Positions 42,828-53,336 are shown, numbered from the stretch's first letter. The stretch is DNA of 64,000 bases from Toxonevra muliebris (GCA_963691655.1 OY829327.1:64058079-64122078), one strand, 5' to 3'. Numbers and translations: made by a program. The notes: generated by a model not told the origin, from the sequence alone.

Positions 42828-43258
42828 TTGGGCTTTTCGGAAATCGGGAAAGAAATATCCTCTCTGACATCAAAATTTAAGCAATACGAAAGCTTTTTTA
42901 ATAAGTACAAGTGTCTTGATGAACCTTTTACTAAGAAATGTAATAAGCTAGTCGTTATTCAGCCTAGGAATTCCTCGTTCGTGTCTCGTTTTGCTGCTGA
43001 CGCAACTGAAGAAGATTTAGTAGACTATTTAACATCCGAGACTAATCTTAAACGCGATGATATAACTATTTTTAAATTTAACTTTAATTATAAAAGATAT
43101 TCTTCTTCCTTTAAAATTACTTTACCGGCTAACATTTATAAAACTATCAAGTTCGTCTTTTTGGCCAGAGAATGCTTTTGTGAAAGAGTTTGTTTCTCGT
43201 GAGGGTACTAGGATACCTAAAACTGCAACACTACCTAAACCTTCTAATATCAAAAAAT
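42828..43258 (+). pseudogene. LINE copy C, ORF1 C-terminal part
   Basis: The frame has CNKLVVIQPRNSSFVSRFAA, then ATEEDLVDYLTSETNL and FKFNYKRYSSSFKI-like residues, followed after a frameshift near 43160 by FWPENAFVKEFVSREG and a stop at 43257. LVV.P..., TT.E.V..YL and F..P..FWP...V.EF patterns are typical of the second domain of this LINE group. The protein packages LINE RNA. Confidence 0.75.
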
Positions 43259-43269
43259 AAAAACTAAAT

Positions 43270-43720
43270 AAACGCACTCATTGCAGTATTCTATATCAAA
43301 ATGTTCGAGGTCTCAACACCAAGCTAAGATATTTAATTTCACGGTTTATCGTAAAGACAGAAATTCCATCATTGATAATACTGCAATGAGAAGAGGCGTT
43401 TTAATTGCTGTTAGTTCTTGTTGCTATTCCGAGGAAGTGGTGCTTCCAACTTCTGAATACATTGAATTTTGTTGTGTTAAGGTAAAATATCAATCCTTAT
43501 ATTTTTACATAACATGTTCCTATGTTCCTATCCTCCAAACTCTTCTTTAGAAGTATACCTGACCCATGTTTCTGCAATTCGCGAAATTTGTTCTATGCTG
43601 AAACCAACTGATAAAATAATCGTTGCGGGAGATTTCAATTTACCTGATGTCATTTGGGATAACTCTTATACGTTGAACCTCTTATACGACTGCCTACTTG
43701 TAATAATTATAATAGCATTG
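43270..43720 (+). pseudogene. LINE copy C, endonuclease remnant
   Basis: The start has LYQNVRGL (about 43288-43312), the usual opening. After a deletion come RRGVLIAVSSCCYSEEV, IEFCCVKV, YFYITCSYVPP and KIIVAGDFNLPDVIWDNS; the GDFN motif carries the catalytic Asp and Asn. The ETWL part is lost. The frame ends at YDCLL, after which the C-terminal strand with SDH is not seen. Confidence 0.8.
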
Positions 43721-43859
43721 ATATAATAAACTCCATAACCAGTGAAGGCCTTTTCCAATTAAACTCATTCACAAATGCCAATAAATAATAATAAAGTAAT
43801 AATGCGGTTGAACAATCCAATAAGGATCCTTTAATCTTTCTGTCCCCAAATGTAATTTA

Positions 43860-44985
43860 AATAAACCTAAATTTCCTAATTGGTTTAATAATGAACTTCG
43901 TAAACTAAGAACCCGAAAGACTCATTATTACAAGAGGTACAAGAAATTAAATAATCTGACTGATTTTTCTAAATATACTAAACTCCGCTACAGGTATCAA
44001 CTGGAGTGCAAAGCTTGTTATAATGGATATTTAAATAATTCAAGAGTGATTGAAGGCTTTGCCAATGGATTACAAACTGATGTTGTATACACCGACTTTA
44101 GTAAGGCTTTTGACGTAGTAAATCGTAATTTGCTTTGGCTTAAATTACGTAATATTGGTTTTCCGCCACGTTTACTTAAATGGATTTCTTCTTAGCTTGC
44201 AAATCGAACAAAGATTGTTTTGTTCAAAGGTTGCTAATCTAATAGCTTTTCTGTTACTTCGGGCGTCCCCCAGGGGAGCCACCTTGGTCCCATTATTTTC
44301 TTACTTTTCATTAACTGTACAATTTTAATTATTAGCTTGATAATTATAAGCTTGAAATTGTTTCAGCATTTGTGCATATTGGTGTTACTATGGACCCCAA
44401 GCTTTGTTTTATTATACACATTAACAAAATTATTAATAAGGCTTCTAGTGTACTCGGTTTCATTAAACGCTGGACGAAAGAATTTGATGACCCATATGTT
44501 ACCAAACTAATATTTGTTTCGTTAGTACGTCCAATATTAGAGTATGCCTCAATAGTTTGGTGTCCATATTATAAGTGCCATAAAAATGCCTTAGAATCGG
44601 TCCAAAAACAGTTTCTTCTTTCCTGCTTACGTGGTTTATCTTGGAACCCGAATTTAAAGCTTCCATCGTATGAAAATCGTTTGAAACTAATTGCATTACC
44701 GTCTTTAAAAACGCGTAGAACTATGTTAAATTCAACATTCATACTTAAACTTTTTCAGGGCAATATAAATAGCACTTTCTTTTAAGCAGGTTAAATATCA
44801 CTATACCTACGCACTCTACAAGGAACTATACTTTATTATGTTTGATAATTATTAATTAACTACTTAAAATTTGAACCTTTTAATAATGCCAGTATTGATT
44901 TTAATAAAGTTTATCACTTAATACATTTTTCTGATCCGCTAATTTCGATTAAACATAAAATTCGTTCTGAAATTAACAATTAGTT
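43860..44985 (+). pseudogene. LINE copy C, reverse transcriptase remnant
   Basis: A pre-RT segment (KFPNWFNNELRKLRTRKTHY) is joined, after deletion of the fingers, to motif A (VVYTDFSKAFDVVNRNLLWL), then IGFPPRLLKWISS and motif B (SGVPQGSHLGPIIF). The catalytic YADD box is missing (a deletion near 44310-44350). The thumb resumes at IGVTMDPKLCFIIHINKI, followed by RPILEYASIVWCPYY and SVQKQFLLSCLRGLSW, a signature of this LINE group, and an end near KHKIRSEIN and a stop. Stops occur between blocks. Confidence 0.9.
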
Positions 44986-45654
44986 CTCTCCACTATACAG
45001 CCATTTTGTGCTTAGTGGAGCTCTTCCCCTCGCGTTTTTGCTACCGTACGCGCTTCTGTTGTGTGAGCGCCCCCCGGTCGACTGGGCGGGAGGTGGGCGT
45101 GGGATTCGTACTTTTTAAAGATTAAGCAATTTCAGATAGATTTCTTTTAAATATTGTTCAATGAGGTGCAATAGGATTTTCTGTGTTCTGTTCACAATTT
45201 ACATCTGATATTAACGCTCATCGTTTATGCATCACAATGCGATTTTTTTCTTCCCACCACTTTTTTAAAGCAGTGAAAAATGACTCAGCTATATTTTTAT
45301 ACTCGTATATTTTTTTTCTAAATAAAATCTGCCTGCATCTTTATATATTCTAAAATTCCAAGAATAAATTGAATTTGGGTGGCATTAAAAATGGATAGAT
45401 AGATAATTATAAATAATAGCCCTATTCACTCTTTGGAGTAAAGTGCTGAGTAACAGAGTAATGTTTTACTTTAGAGCGTGAACGCATCTAAAACTGAGGA
45501 AGTGCTCTCTGGAGTAAAAGTCTAAAAATATATTTTTCATTATTTGTCACGGTTGCCACACCAAAATTTTTTTTGGGGCCAAAAACAAAAGCAAAAAGGA
45601 CCAAAATGGAAAAAAATGGACCAAATTTTTTTTAATTATTTGGTTTATTTAACA

Positions 45655-45960
45655 AGTAAATATAGCACATTGTAAAATGTGTATAACAATTTTATAATAT
45701 TTTTTTAGCGATTGCTATAGAATACATACATATATCACATCAAACTAAAACAAAAAAGCAAAAAAGTGCTCAGAAATTCATATAGCACATATGTACTGAA
45801 AGGTATATAAAAATTACTTATAATATTTTAAGTGATTATTATATAGTACAAACATAAGTATATCACATTATATATTAGCATGTGTAAAAACTACTTATAA
45901 TATTGTAAGAGATTGTTATATAGTAAAAACATATATCACATTAAACAATACCAAAAACAA
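45655..45960. repeat. Imperfect tandem repeat, three units of roughly 90-115 bp
   Basis: Units start near 45661, 45780 and 45866. Each has tata(g/t)tagcac-like starts, acttataatatt, gattgttatatag and atatatcacatta words. Internal to the hAT element. Confidence 0.6.
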
Positions 45961-46049
45961 CAACAAAGAAATGGTTAGCAATTCAGATACAAAGAAGAAC
46001 ATTTTTGGGACACGATAAATAAATCAAGTATGTCGACAAATCAAAAAAT

Positions 46050-46320
46050 AACAGGGCAGAAAGTATATTCTTTTATAGATGAATACAAATGTAAAGTCAT
46101 TTTTGAGATCAGATATCAAAGAAAAAAGAAAATGTGTCTTGAAAGCCCCGAAATTTAGAAAAAAACGGTATTCAAGACCAAAAAACAGTGCCATATACTC
46201 CTCAACAGAATGGCGTTGCTAAATCTTTACTACTAAGTAGTATCGAAACCAAAGTAGATTTCGGCAGACCTACTGACGAAGCCATTGCCAGCAAGGCGGA
46301 TTCAATTAGGCAGGCGTATT
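46050..46320 (+). pseudogene. Ty1/copia-type integrase fragment inside the hAT
   Basis: The first part reads GQKVYSFIDEYKCKVIFE, resembling the FIDDYSR strand with the first catalytic region. After a deletion and a stop comes GIQDQKTVPYTPQQNGVAKS (46167-46226), the hallmark of copia integrases; the usual AER after GV is AKS. The second catalytic aspartate region lies in the deleted part. The remainder (SIETKVDFGRPTDEAIASKA) is not recognisable. It must have been captured by, or inserted into, the hAT element before that element jumped here or decayed with it. Confidence 0.8.
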
Positions 46321-47551
46321 GAAAAAAAGTTATTCTATTGTTTTCAAATTATTGGTAAATGTTCAGATTACACTTCTGATTGGGATTAAAAATCACTTTT
46401 TGACTCAAATTTTGTTAATATGAATTGGGGCGTGCCGCCCTCTCCCGGTTCGGGTTCTTGTCGCTAAAATTTTTTCTAAAAATAGTAAAAATAACTAAAA
46501 AAAAGATATGACTATAAATGAATACATCATGCATAAATTGCACTTGTGTCGCGCAAATTAAAAGGTCTAGGTATTTGTATTCAAATCACATTTAAAAAAA
46601 GGTAAAAAATTCGCGAGAAAAAGATCCAAAATGGCCACCGAATTCAGTGCGTCATGTATCCATTTAATTTCTTTTATTTGTTATTTTACTATTTATTGAA
46701 TACATTTTAATGCCAAAAATCCGTTTTTCGGGAAGGGCCTGCCCTCCGTAATTCAAATAAACAAAATTATCTACAGTGTTGCCTGCTTTCATTACTACAA
46801 CTTTCTTACACTGATTTTTTTAACATCACATTTTTTAGTCACAGAGTGACATTACATATTTAACTTTCATTACTTAATATTTTTGGAAAAGGACCAATTC
46901 AGAAAAAAGGACCAGCGGACCAAACGAAAATAAAAGGACCACTTTTGACCCAAAAGGACCAAAATGGCAACCGTGTTATTTGTTCACTTTTTTTCGATTG
47001 AAAACGTGTGTAATAAAAGTGCAAAAACCTCCTTTATTTATTTTTGAATGCTGAACGCTGTTAGCAAAATTAAGTGTGTTGAAGGTAAGGGAAGATAAAA
47101 TTGATTCGCAATAGTTTTCTAAAGTTCTTATCAATAAGAACATGAGAAGAAACTCAAAATTTTTTATTTCATTTTGTTGACAGCTTTTTTATTTTCTCTG
47201 CAATCAATGTTCCCAAATAAATGCGCCAGCAACAAAATTATTGTTTTTTATTTTTTGTTGTCGTACAAATCCTGAGGTTGGCAACACTAATTTTCTCTCT
47301 TACTCAGAGTAACAGATATTTTACTCAAGGGGCAAACCAGAGTAAAAGCAGTGAGGCGAACTCAGAGCTTTTCCCACTAAATTTAGTGCTTTTTGAAAAT
47401 TAAAACGTGGAAAAAAAGTGATTTAGCGGTCAGCGGGTTTTTTAACGTGTTTTTTTCAGTTTAAAAAACACTAAATGCTCCGCTAAATAATCCTTTTCCT
47501 GAAAAATCCTAACAACATTTTTTATCGAAACAATGAGAAATGAACTTATTT

Positions 47552-47803
47552 AAAACCACAGTTCATAACCGTAAGTCACTCAATATAAAAAATTCTTTAC
47601 TTCATATAAAAAATGGATTAAAACACGAAAATTCATTTTGTGATAACTACAAAATACCAGATGGCATAAATGTTTGTATAAACAGCACTAGTGTTTAGAA
47701 TCCTTCTGGATTCATATTAAAGAGTGTGTTATGGCCAGAAGAAGCAGATAGTAATGAAGAGAATATAGACTTCGATTGTATATTTAGAAATGCTGTAAAC
47801 TAA
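47552..47803 (+). pseudogene. Transposase C-terminus-like frame of transposon X, copy 2
   Basis: One frame of 84 codons contains a single internal stop and ends in WPEEADSNEENIDFDCIF then RNAVN and a stop. Before the internal stop are SLNIKNSLLHIKNGLKHENS and FCDNYKIPDGIN. The match to 2040-2280 preserves reading frame better than chance would. A short acidic end is common in transposases of several groups. Family not identified. Confidence 0.45.
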
Positions 47804-47846
47804 AAACTTTAAAAAGACATGTATTTAATTAATTTTCTTTTTAATA

Positions 47847-48406
47847 CAACAGAATCCCGATAATTCGTAATCGCAAAGGACCAGCAATTTTTTACGAATT
47901 ACAAAAGTTTTCGATTTAACGAGATTTCGAAATGACCCTTTCACCCCCGAGTTTTTCCTCAAAATATTAAAATAAATTAAAAAAAGTAATATGGCCGGGA
48001 CTCTTAATCCTTACAGTTATCTTTAAGTTTTCCAATGGGGCATAATGTTTGCTGTAGCCTCTGTAACCAGGAATTATAGCAAAGCCAATTTAGGGCGTTG
48101 GCATTGCATGTATACAATCCACTCATTGCCATCATCCGTATTTTAAAGAAAACTCAAATAAAATGGAAACCGTATCTTCCATTTTACTTAAGTTTCCGAA
48201 CATTATTGGGATATACGTTATAGAGGTTAAAATAAGAAAAATACGAATTAACGGTTTTGTAGTTTAAGGCTCTTCTCGCGTATCTTGTCAACCACGAAAA
48301 ACACAAAAACTTCCTTAAAAAAGTGAACGTAGCTATCTGTAATGATTGATTTATTTCGAATCATAGTTCCATAGAATTTTACTTTGCGTTACGAATTATA
48401 AGAAGG
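47847..48406. mobile_element. Pogo/Tigger-like element, second copy, truncated
   Basis: TA (47845-47846) precedes caacagaatcccgataattc. It matches the complement of 821-1422 through ggaccagcaa, cacccccgagtttttcctca, ggactcttaatccttacagt, catgtatacaatccactcat and tctcgcgtatcttgtcaacc, and stops at aaggggccaaaat where about 15-40 bp of the far end are missing. The flanking aaattaattttctttttaa is the same as in copy 1, so both represent a single original insertion. Confidence 0.7.
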
Positions 48407-48449
48407 GGCCAAAATGTGTAGCACTTTACTCCAAAAAGTGAACAGGGCT

Positions 48450-49058
48450 AATAATAATAATAAAAGTAAAGTAATTACTTACATAAGTACCAAAAATGCA
48501 ACAACTATGTATTATTGTAGAGTTTAGTCACTCATATCTTTAAAACGAATTGATATAGAACTTTAAGATTCCATACACGTATTTATTAGGGCCTAGTTTT
48601 GTTTGCATTTTCTTGATTCGATAATTTGCAAAAAAACAAAAACGACCATTGAAAAAGAGCGGGCAAGAAAATACATGGAAATGGTTGCACGTCAATGACG
48701 TGTTTTAGAAAGTTGTCTAACTTAATGAAAAGAAAAAAAAATGAATATCACGTACATTTAATCTGATTTTATGACATTCTTAGCCGAAAAACCCTAAAAA
48801 TATAGAATTTTTCATATTTTTTGCACCAAAGCGCACCCTAGCGGCAGTTATTGGTAAAAATAAACTGAAGATTCAGATTCCTCGTACCCGAAAACCCTCA
48901 GAAAGACCTACTCCAACGCGGCCATAGACTAAAACAGCAACTTCAAAATGAAAAAAATCGCTTAAAATAGTCAACCTGGAAAAACCGAGAAACCACTTTT
49001 CTATATACAACCCAAGCTTTCAGAAAAACTAAGAAAGAAAACCCGAAATGCTCTAAAG
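48450..49058. other. Unassigned stretch
   Basis: No coding frame, inverted repeat or repeat copy recognised. Confidence 0.45.
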
Positions 49059-49320
49059 CAGTGGTTCTCAAATGGTGGGGTGTAGATAGATTTGAAGGGA
49101 GGCGCGGAGACGTTTCAATAAACAGATATGTGCGTACTCAGTAATACATTGCAATCATAATATTTAGTTTTTAATAAAATAATTTTTCTTTTATTTTATA
49201 TTATGTGCTAAAATATGCACATTTTAAATTTCTGACTTTAACCGCGAAAATATTTATTAAAAAAAATTAAATCCAATGTGAAATACTATTTTGTGTTAAA
49301 ATATTAATTATTTGTATATT
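49059..49320. mobile_element. hAT-like element, left end, cut by LINE copy D
   Basis: It begins cagtggttctcaaatggtgg and matches the inner part of the element end at 31960-32255 (tttctgactttaaccgcg). It stops where the GC-richer start of LINE copy D begins, so the LINE probably inserted into it or into a remnant of it. Confidence 0.5.
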
Positions 49321-49442
49321 TGTGTCTTCTAACGGTGAACTCCGGATACTCGGCGACCTCCGGTTTCAATTTAGCCTTCCCAAAGTACTGTGGGCTATGC
49401 TTTGGGTGATCTTCCCTTTCCTCCACACTCGTAGGACCTTAC

Positions 49443-50700
49443 ATGGAAAATTTAAATGCAAATCAAAAAAATTCGGTTCTAGGCACACCAGAAAATGTGC
49501 AACCAGGGGCCAACCCCTTAATCTCGTCTTTAGTGGACGAGGCATCCGGTCTCAGCACTGAGGGTGAGAGTGAAAATATGAGCATCGAATCTGATGGGGA
49601 GTCAGTTACCATGACAGATCGGTGCAGCGTAAGCACTGAAGATGAGGATACGTTACTCGCTTCATCCCAGAGCACCGTAGTTTCTGTGGCTACTCCGGAA
49701 CCAGAAGTTGCGGAAACTGATACTGGGAAAGTCAAGCTTTCCGTGGCTGGCAGGCGAAGGCTAAGAGAATACTTGGCAAGTGGTCACACTTTTCAAAGTG
49801 CACGAACTCTTGCCTTGCAGACTTATGCCGTCGCTGGCACGCCTCGGAGTAGCACGGCTCCCAAACGTCAGAGGTCAAATGGTTCGACACCCGGCTCTAA
49901 TCCTCCTCCGAAGAAGGCAACACAGGTTACTCCAATACCAACGGAAAAGGCAGTGCCTACTTTTTCTGAGACGACTGTGTTAGGATCGGGGTTGTACCAT
50001 CTGACTTTCCAACGACAATATGGTCTACGGAACAATTGACAGTGATCCGAGGCCTGATTTTGAAACAAAACCTAGAACCTCATGGCTCTACAAAGCCTAA
50101 GTTTCTAGGATGCACTTTCAAAACAAGCTGGCTCACTTTTGCGTGCAAAATGAGGACACTGCAAATTGGTTAAGGGCGGTGGTGCCCACTCTCACTCCTT
50201 GGGAGAATGCCTCGTTGAAGGTTGTGGATGAGGCAGAAGTGCTATAAAGAACAAATATACGTGGGGTACTTCCAAGGAGCGAGTGAAATGCCAAACAGTG
50301 ACATTTTGGGCTATTTAGACGCTCAAAACGGCGGACTGAGGGTCGGGGACTGGAGGATTCCAAATAGTATCCCGAAAGCCGCCGTTACTGAGCTCAACAT
50401 AGCTCTGGACCCCGAGTCCGCTGCCACGGTAGACAAGGAAGGTCATAAGCTATGCTTCTGCTTTGGCTCGACTCTGTTTCGTCCTAGGCAAAAAGAGTCT
50501 AGGGCAGATGCAGCGGATAGCGGCGATGACCGACCTTCAACTTCCAGAGCGGCGAGGGCTGGGAAACCTAATCCACATTCAGGGGAGGAGGATGATAAAC
50601 CCTCCACTTCTAGGGCAGCTATGACCAAACGGGACAGGGAGGATCATCCTTTGCCTCAAATGTGGTGGTGGACCGACAGCCTAGGGTGATGGAGGGTAGC
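49443..50700 (+). pseudogene. LINE copy D, ORF1 (gag-like)
   Basis: From ATG 49443 the frame is open for 198 codons: a Ser/Glu/Thr-rich acidic start, then GRRRLREYLASGHTFQSART and a basic proline-rich tract (PKRQRSNGSTPGSNPPPKKA). After a frameshift near 49990 come QLTVIRGLILKQ, CTFKTSWLTFACKNEDTANW and a second shift to VGDWRIPNSIPKAAVTEL and LCFCFGSTLFRPRQKE, which together resemble the DUF4780 domain found in many insect LINE ORF1 proteins. A tail with repeated DDRPSTSRAA / DDKPSTSRAA units follows. It binds element RNA in related LINEs. Frameshifts at two places make it non-functional. Confidence 0.8.
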
Positions 50701-50885
50701 TGGCAAAGAGGGCGAAGAGGGCCATCGACACAAGGGCCATCCCGGCAGGGACCTCCCCAAACTGGCAATGCGGGCAACAGTGCCCGCACTGCTTGGCGTC
50801 CTGTCTCTGAGAGACTGAGGAAGTGATGGGAGAGGAAGGACCTTGGAGAAGTGGCCTTCTTCAAAAAAGATAGGCGCGGTAGGAA

Positions 50886-51169
50886 ATGACGAATTTCTTA
50901 CCGCCTTCACATAGGCACCTTAAGTGCCTCCAAATCAACCTGCACCATGCCAGGGCAGCCTCTTATGTGCTCAGCATGAAGGTTGATACCGAGGCCATGA
51001 ATTTTGTAGCAATGCAAGAGCCATGGACCTATGCGGGGACCATAAAAGGTCTAGCAACAAAAACATGCAAGTTAATTTACAACACAGAATGTAAACGCCC
51101 CAGGGCTGCTATTTTAATAAGCAAAAAATTAAACTACATTCCCAGAGTTTGTACAGAACGACCTGGTGG
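50886..51169 (+). pseudogene. LINE copy D, endonuclease N-terminal half
   Basis: HLKCLQINLHHARAASYVLS gives the opening strand (QINLHH.. with conserved Asn) and NFVAMQEPWTYAGTIKGL carries the metal-binding QEPW glutamate. TECKRPRAAILISKKLNY follows. The remaining half, with DxN and SDH motifs, is replaced by a SINE and a deletion; sequence resumes near 51480 with pre-RT residues. A start codon at 50886 follows the ORF1 region by under 200 bases. Confidence 0.9.
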
Positions 51170-51462
51170 GTGTCGAGAGACACACTTAGGCCTGAACGGC
51201 CCATTGTGATACCACATAGTTGGACCTACAGTTTAACGCCGATTCCGAACGGCGGTGTGGCAATTTTTTATCGGCTTGGTGGTTTTGCCATTACCAACCA
51301 ATGTGTGTACTTGTACACTATCTTATAATTCTCATACACTTCATATTGATAGTGAATATAAGAAAGTAATGAAAATTAACCACCAGACGAAGACGGGAAT
51401 CGAACCTGAACCTCCCAGATGAAAGTCTAGTGCACTATCCACTAGGCTATCGAGGTCGTCAC
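51170..51462 (-). repeat. tRNA-derived SINE, copy 2, inserted in LINE D
   Basis: The fullest copy of the family. Complemented, it has box A-like tagcctagtggatag, a perfect consensus box B ggttcgattcc, the body (acttcatatcaatatg-like and gtacaagtacacacat words), aaactgtaggtccaactatg and the tail tgtggtatcacaatgggccg then ttcaggcctaagtgtgtc. It lies opposite to the LINE. A flanking duplication was not found, partly because the LINE is deleted at this point. Confidence 0.85.
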
Positions 51463-51479
51463 AGGCTCACCACAGTAAC

Positions 51480-52610
51480 AAGACTTCAAAAATCTCTAGC
51501 CAAGGCCCACTCAAATGGCATTCAAACATTGAAAAACTAGACGGAACCTTTACAAATAATCAGGAGGAAACGGGGCAGCTTTTGCTGGACACCCACTTTC
51601 CTGATTGTGTCAGATCTAACAACGCCTCAATGCCTTAGGGGATTCAGTTCCTAGAGGCTAACAGGCGAGATATAGGTTTGGCATGTAAGATTTTCCACTC
51701 TAACAGAATTAAATGGGCAATTTCCACATTCAGCCCGTTTAAATTACCAGGGAGGGACGGTATTCACCCTTGCCTTCTACAGCAAGGTGTTGAAGTCCTA
51801 ACGCCCACTCTGGTAAAAATATACAGGGCAAGCCTTACATTAGGCTACATACCATGTAACTGGACTGAAGTAAGGGTGGTTTTCATACCGAAGGTGGGCA
51901 AGATGGCGGAACATACGCCGAAGGCCTTCCGACCAATAAGCCTCAGTTCCTTCCTCCTTAAAGCAATGGAGAAGATTCTAGATCAATATATTAGAGGGGA
52001 ATATCTTTCCAAATATCCCCTACAGAAATGCCAATTTGAGTACCAAGCTGGCAAATCCACTGAAACAGCCATACATAGCCTAACGACATCAGTCGAGAGG
52101 GCTTTGGCCGTCAAAGAAATAGTTCTATGTGCCTTTGTTGACATTCAAGGAGCATTCGACAACACGTCGTTCTCAGCGATACGTGACGCCATGATCAGAA
52201 ATGGAATACCCCCAATGATCAGAAGGTGGACACTGTCAAGGCTGGAAACTAGAAAAGTAAGCTATGATCAAGGAGGCTCACAAATGACCGTATCGACAAC
52301 TAAGGGGTGTCCTCAGGGGGGAGTCTTATCAGCCTTGTTGTGGACCATGGTTATAGATATCCTTGAAAGATTAGCTAACCTAGGATTTAATCCTAAGGGC
52401 TATGCAGATGATGTAGTTATTACAATAAGGGACACTCATGGTCCAACTATATCAGACAGGATGCAAGAAGCTCTCAACACTATTGTAAAATGGTGTTCCG
52501 ACAAAGAATTAACAATTAATCCAAATAAAACAGTACTAGTTCCGTTCACACTGAGGAGAAAACTTAATCTTAAGGAAATCAGACTCAATGGTCAAGAACT
52601 GGTACTTTGA
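51480..52610 (+). pseudogene. LINE copy D, reverse transcriptase
   Basis: After a garbled pre-RT part the frame is open from 51678 for 310 codons. In order: STFSPFKLPGRDGIHPCLLQ, WTEVRVVFIPKVGK, FRPISLSSFLLKAMEKILDQ, QAGKSTETAIHSL, motif A VLCAFVDIQGAFDNTSFSAI, motif B GCPQGGVLSALLWTMVIDIL, the catalytic GYADDVVI, and the thumb KWCSDKELTINPNKT and VLVPFTLRRKLNLKEI. All polymerase motifs including both YADD aspartates are intact, so decay is recent relative to the other LINEs here. A stop at 52608-52610 ends the frame before EAKYLGVTL. Confidence 0.95.
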
Positions 52611-53336
52611 GATGAGGCTAAATACCTGGGGGTAACCCTAGCTAAAAAACTCACCTGGAACTAATGTTAAGAAGGCGACAAGGGCGTTCCATGCTTGCCA
52701 ACGCCTTTACGGTAAAACATGGGGCCTGAGACCAAAAATGACGTATTGGTCATATCAAACGGTCATCAAACCCATGGTCACTTATGCAGCAATTGCTTGG
52801 TGGCCTAAAACACAACAAGCGAAGGCGCAATCTGAGTTAAATAAACTTCATCGCCTAGCTTGTCTTGGTATCACAGGGGCAATAAAAACAAGTCCCACGG
52901 CAGCACTTGATGCAATTACTGGACTTCCCCTATTACACTTAGCAGTTAAAAGAAAAGCCAGTTTAAGTGCCCTCAGACTGCCTAATGTAAACCTTCTCAA
53001 AAGTGGGGACCTCACAGGACACCTATCTATTTTGAACATATTTCAGGACAGTCCCTGTCTGAAACTAAATGACTCTATGAGCAAAACATTTGTATTTTCC
53101 AGAAAATTTGAGGTGGTTATAAGTGACCGCCAAATATGGAAAAACAACAAATTCACCATTAAGCCCGGTGCACAGGTTTGGTACACGAATGGGTCTAAAA
53201 TGGATGATGGCAGCGCTGGTGCTGGAGTCTATGGACCAAGATTAGAAAAAGCCGTAGCAATGGGGAGAATGCCCTCCATATTTATAGCAGAGGTACATGC
53301 TATAGAGATCTGCGTCCGAGAATGTATACGCAGGCG
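52611..53336 (+). pseudogene. LINE copy D, thumb and start of RNase H
   Basis: EAKYLGVTLAKKLTWN follows the preceding stop, then a frameshift, then an open frame from 52738: YQTVIKPMVTYAAIAWWPKT, LNKLHRLACLGITGAIKTSP, ALDAITGLPLLHLAVKRKAS. RNase H begins with WYTNGSKMDDGSAGAGVYGP (usual start Y.DGSK; here TNGS, so the first catalytic aspartate is an asparagine) and IFIAEVHAIEICVREC with the catalytic glutamate. The hAT at 53337 interrupts it. Confidence 0.9.

Larger units (their letters stand above)
42790..45410 (+). mobile_element. Non-LTR retrotransposon copy C (Jockey/CR1-like), deleted
   Basis: ORF1 tail, endonuclease, reverse transcriptase and a GC-richer 3 prime part follow in the normal order, ending in a gatagatagata-type simple repeat (45394-45404), the kind of tail many LINEs carry. 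Large internal losses (endonuclease C-terminus, reverse transcriptase fingers, the YADD box) make it defective. Confidence 0.8.
45548..46975. mobile_element. Non-autonomous hAT element, perfect 8-bp duplication
   Basis: Ttatttgt occurs exactly at 45540-45547 and 46976-46983. The ends cacggttgcca are perfect inverted repeats of 11 bp, and both arms continue with aaaaggaccaaaatgg-type words (near 45596 and 46954). Inside are a tandem repeat (45655-45960) and a copia integrase fragment. No hAT transposase is present. It interrupts element Y. Confidence 0.95.
47349..48406 (+). mobile_element. DNA transposon X, copy 2, truncated
   Basis: It starts cagtgaggcgaactcagagc, the X terminus, and continues through ctaaatttagtgctttttga, the gcggtcagcggg block, the transposase-like frame and the pogo-like insertion, where it stops. 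Order and junctions are those of 2403-821 complemented. The far end is replaced by the right repeat of element Y. Confidence 0.7.
45418..48449. mobile_element. Element Y: 3-kb nest bounded by 30-bp inverted repeats
   Basis: Agccctattcactctttgga starts the left repeat (45418-45447) and its complement ends the right one (48420-48449); 28 of 30 bases match. Both flanks are taa/aat-rich, so the target duplication cannot be read safely. Within lie element Y sequence (45448-45547 and 46976-47348, with gagtaacaga and ttttact words near both), the hAT at 45548-46975, transposon X copy 2 and its pogo-like insertion. It begins directly after the tail of LINE copy C. Confidence 0.75.

Noticed and set aside
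49443..50039. Host gene with an acidic N-terminus
   Set aside because: The frame is followed by DUF4780-like blocks, then an endonuclease, reverse transcriptase and RNase H on the same strand, so it is LINE ORF1.
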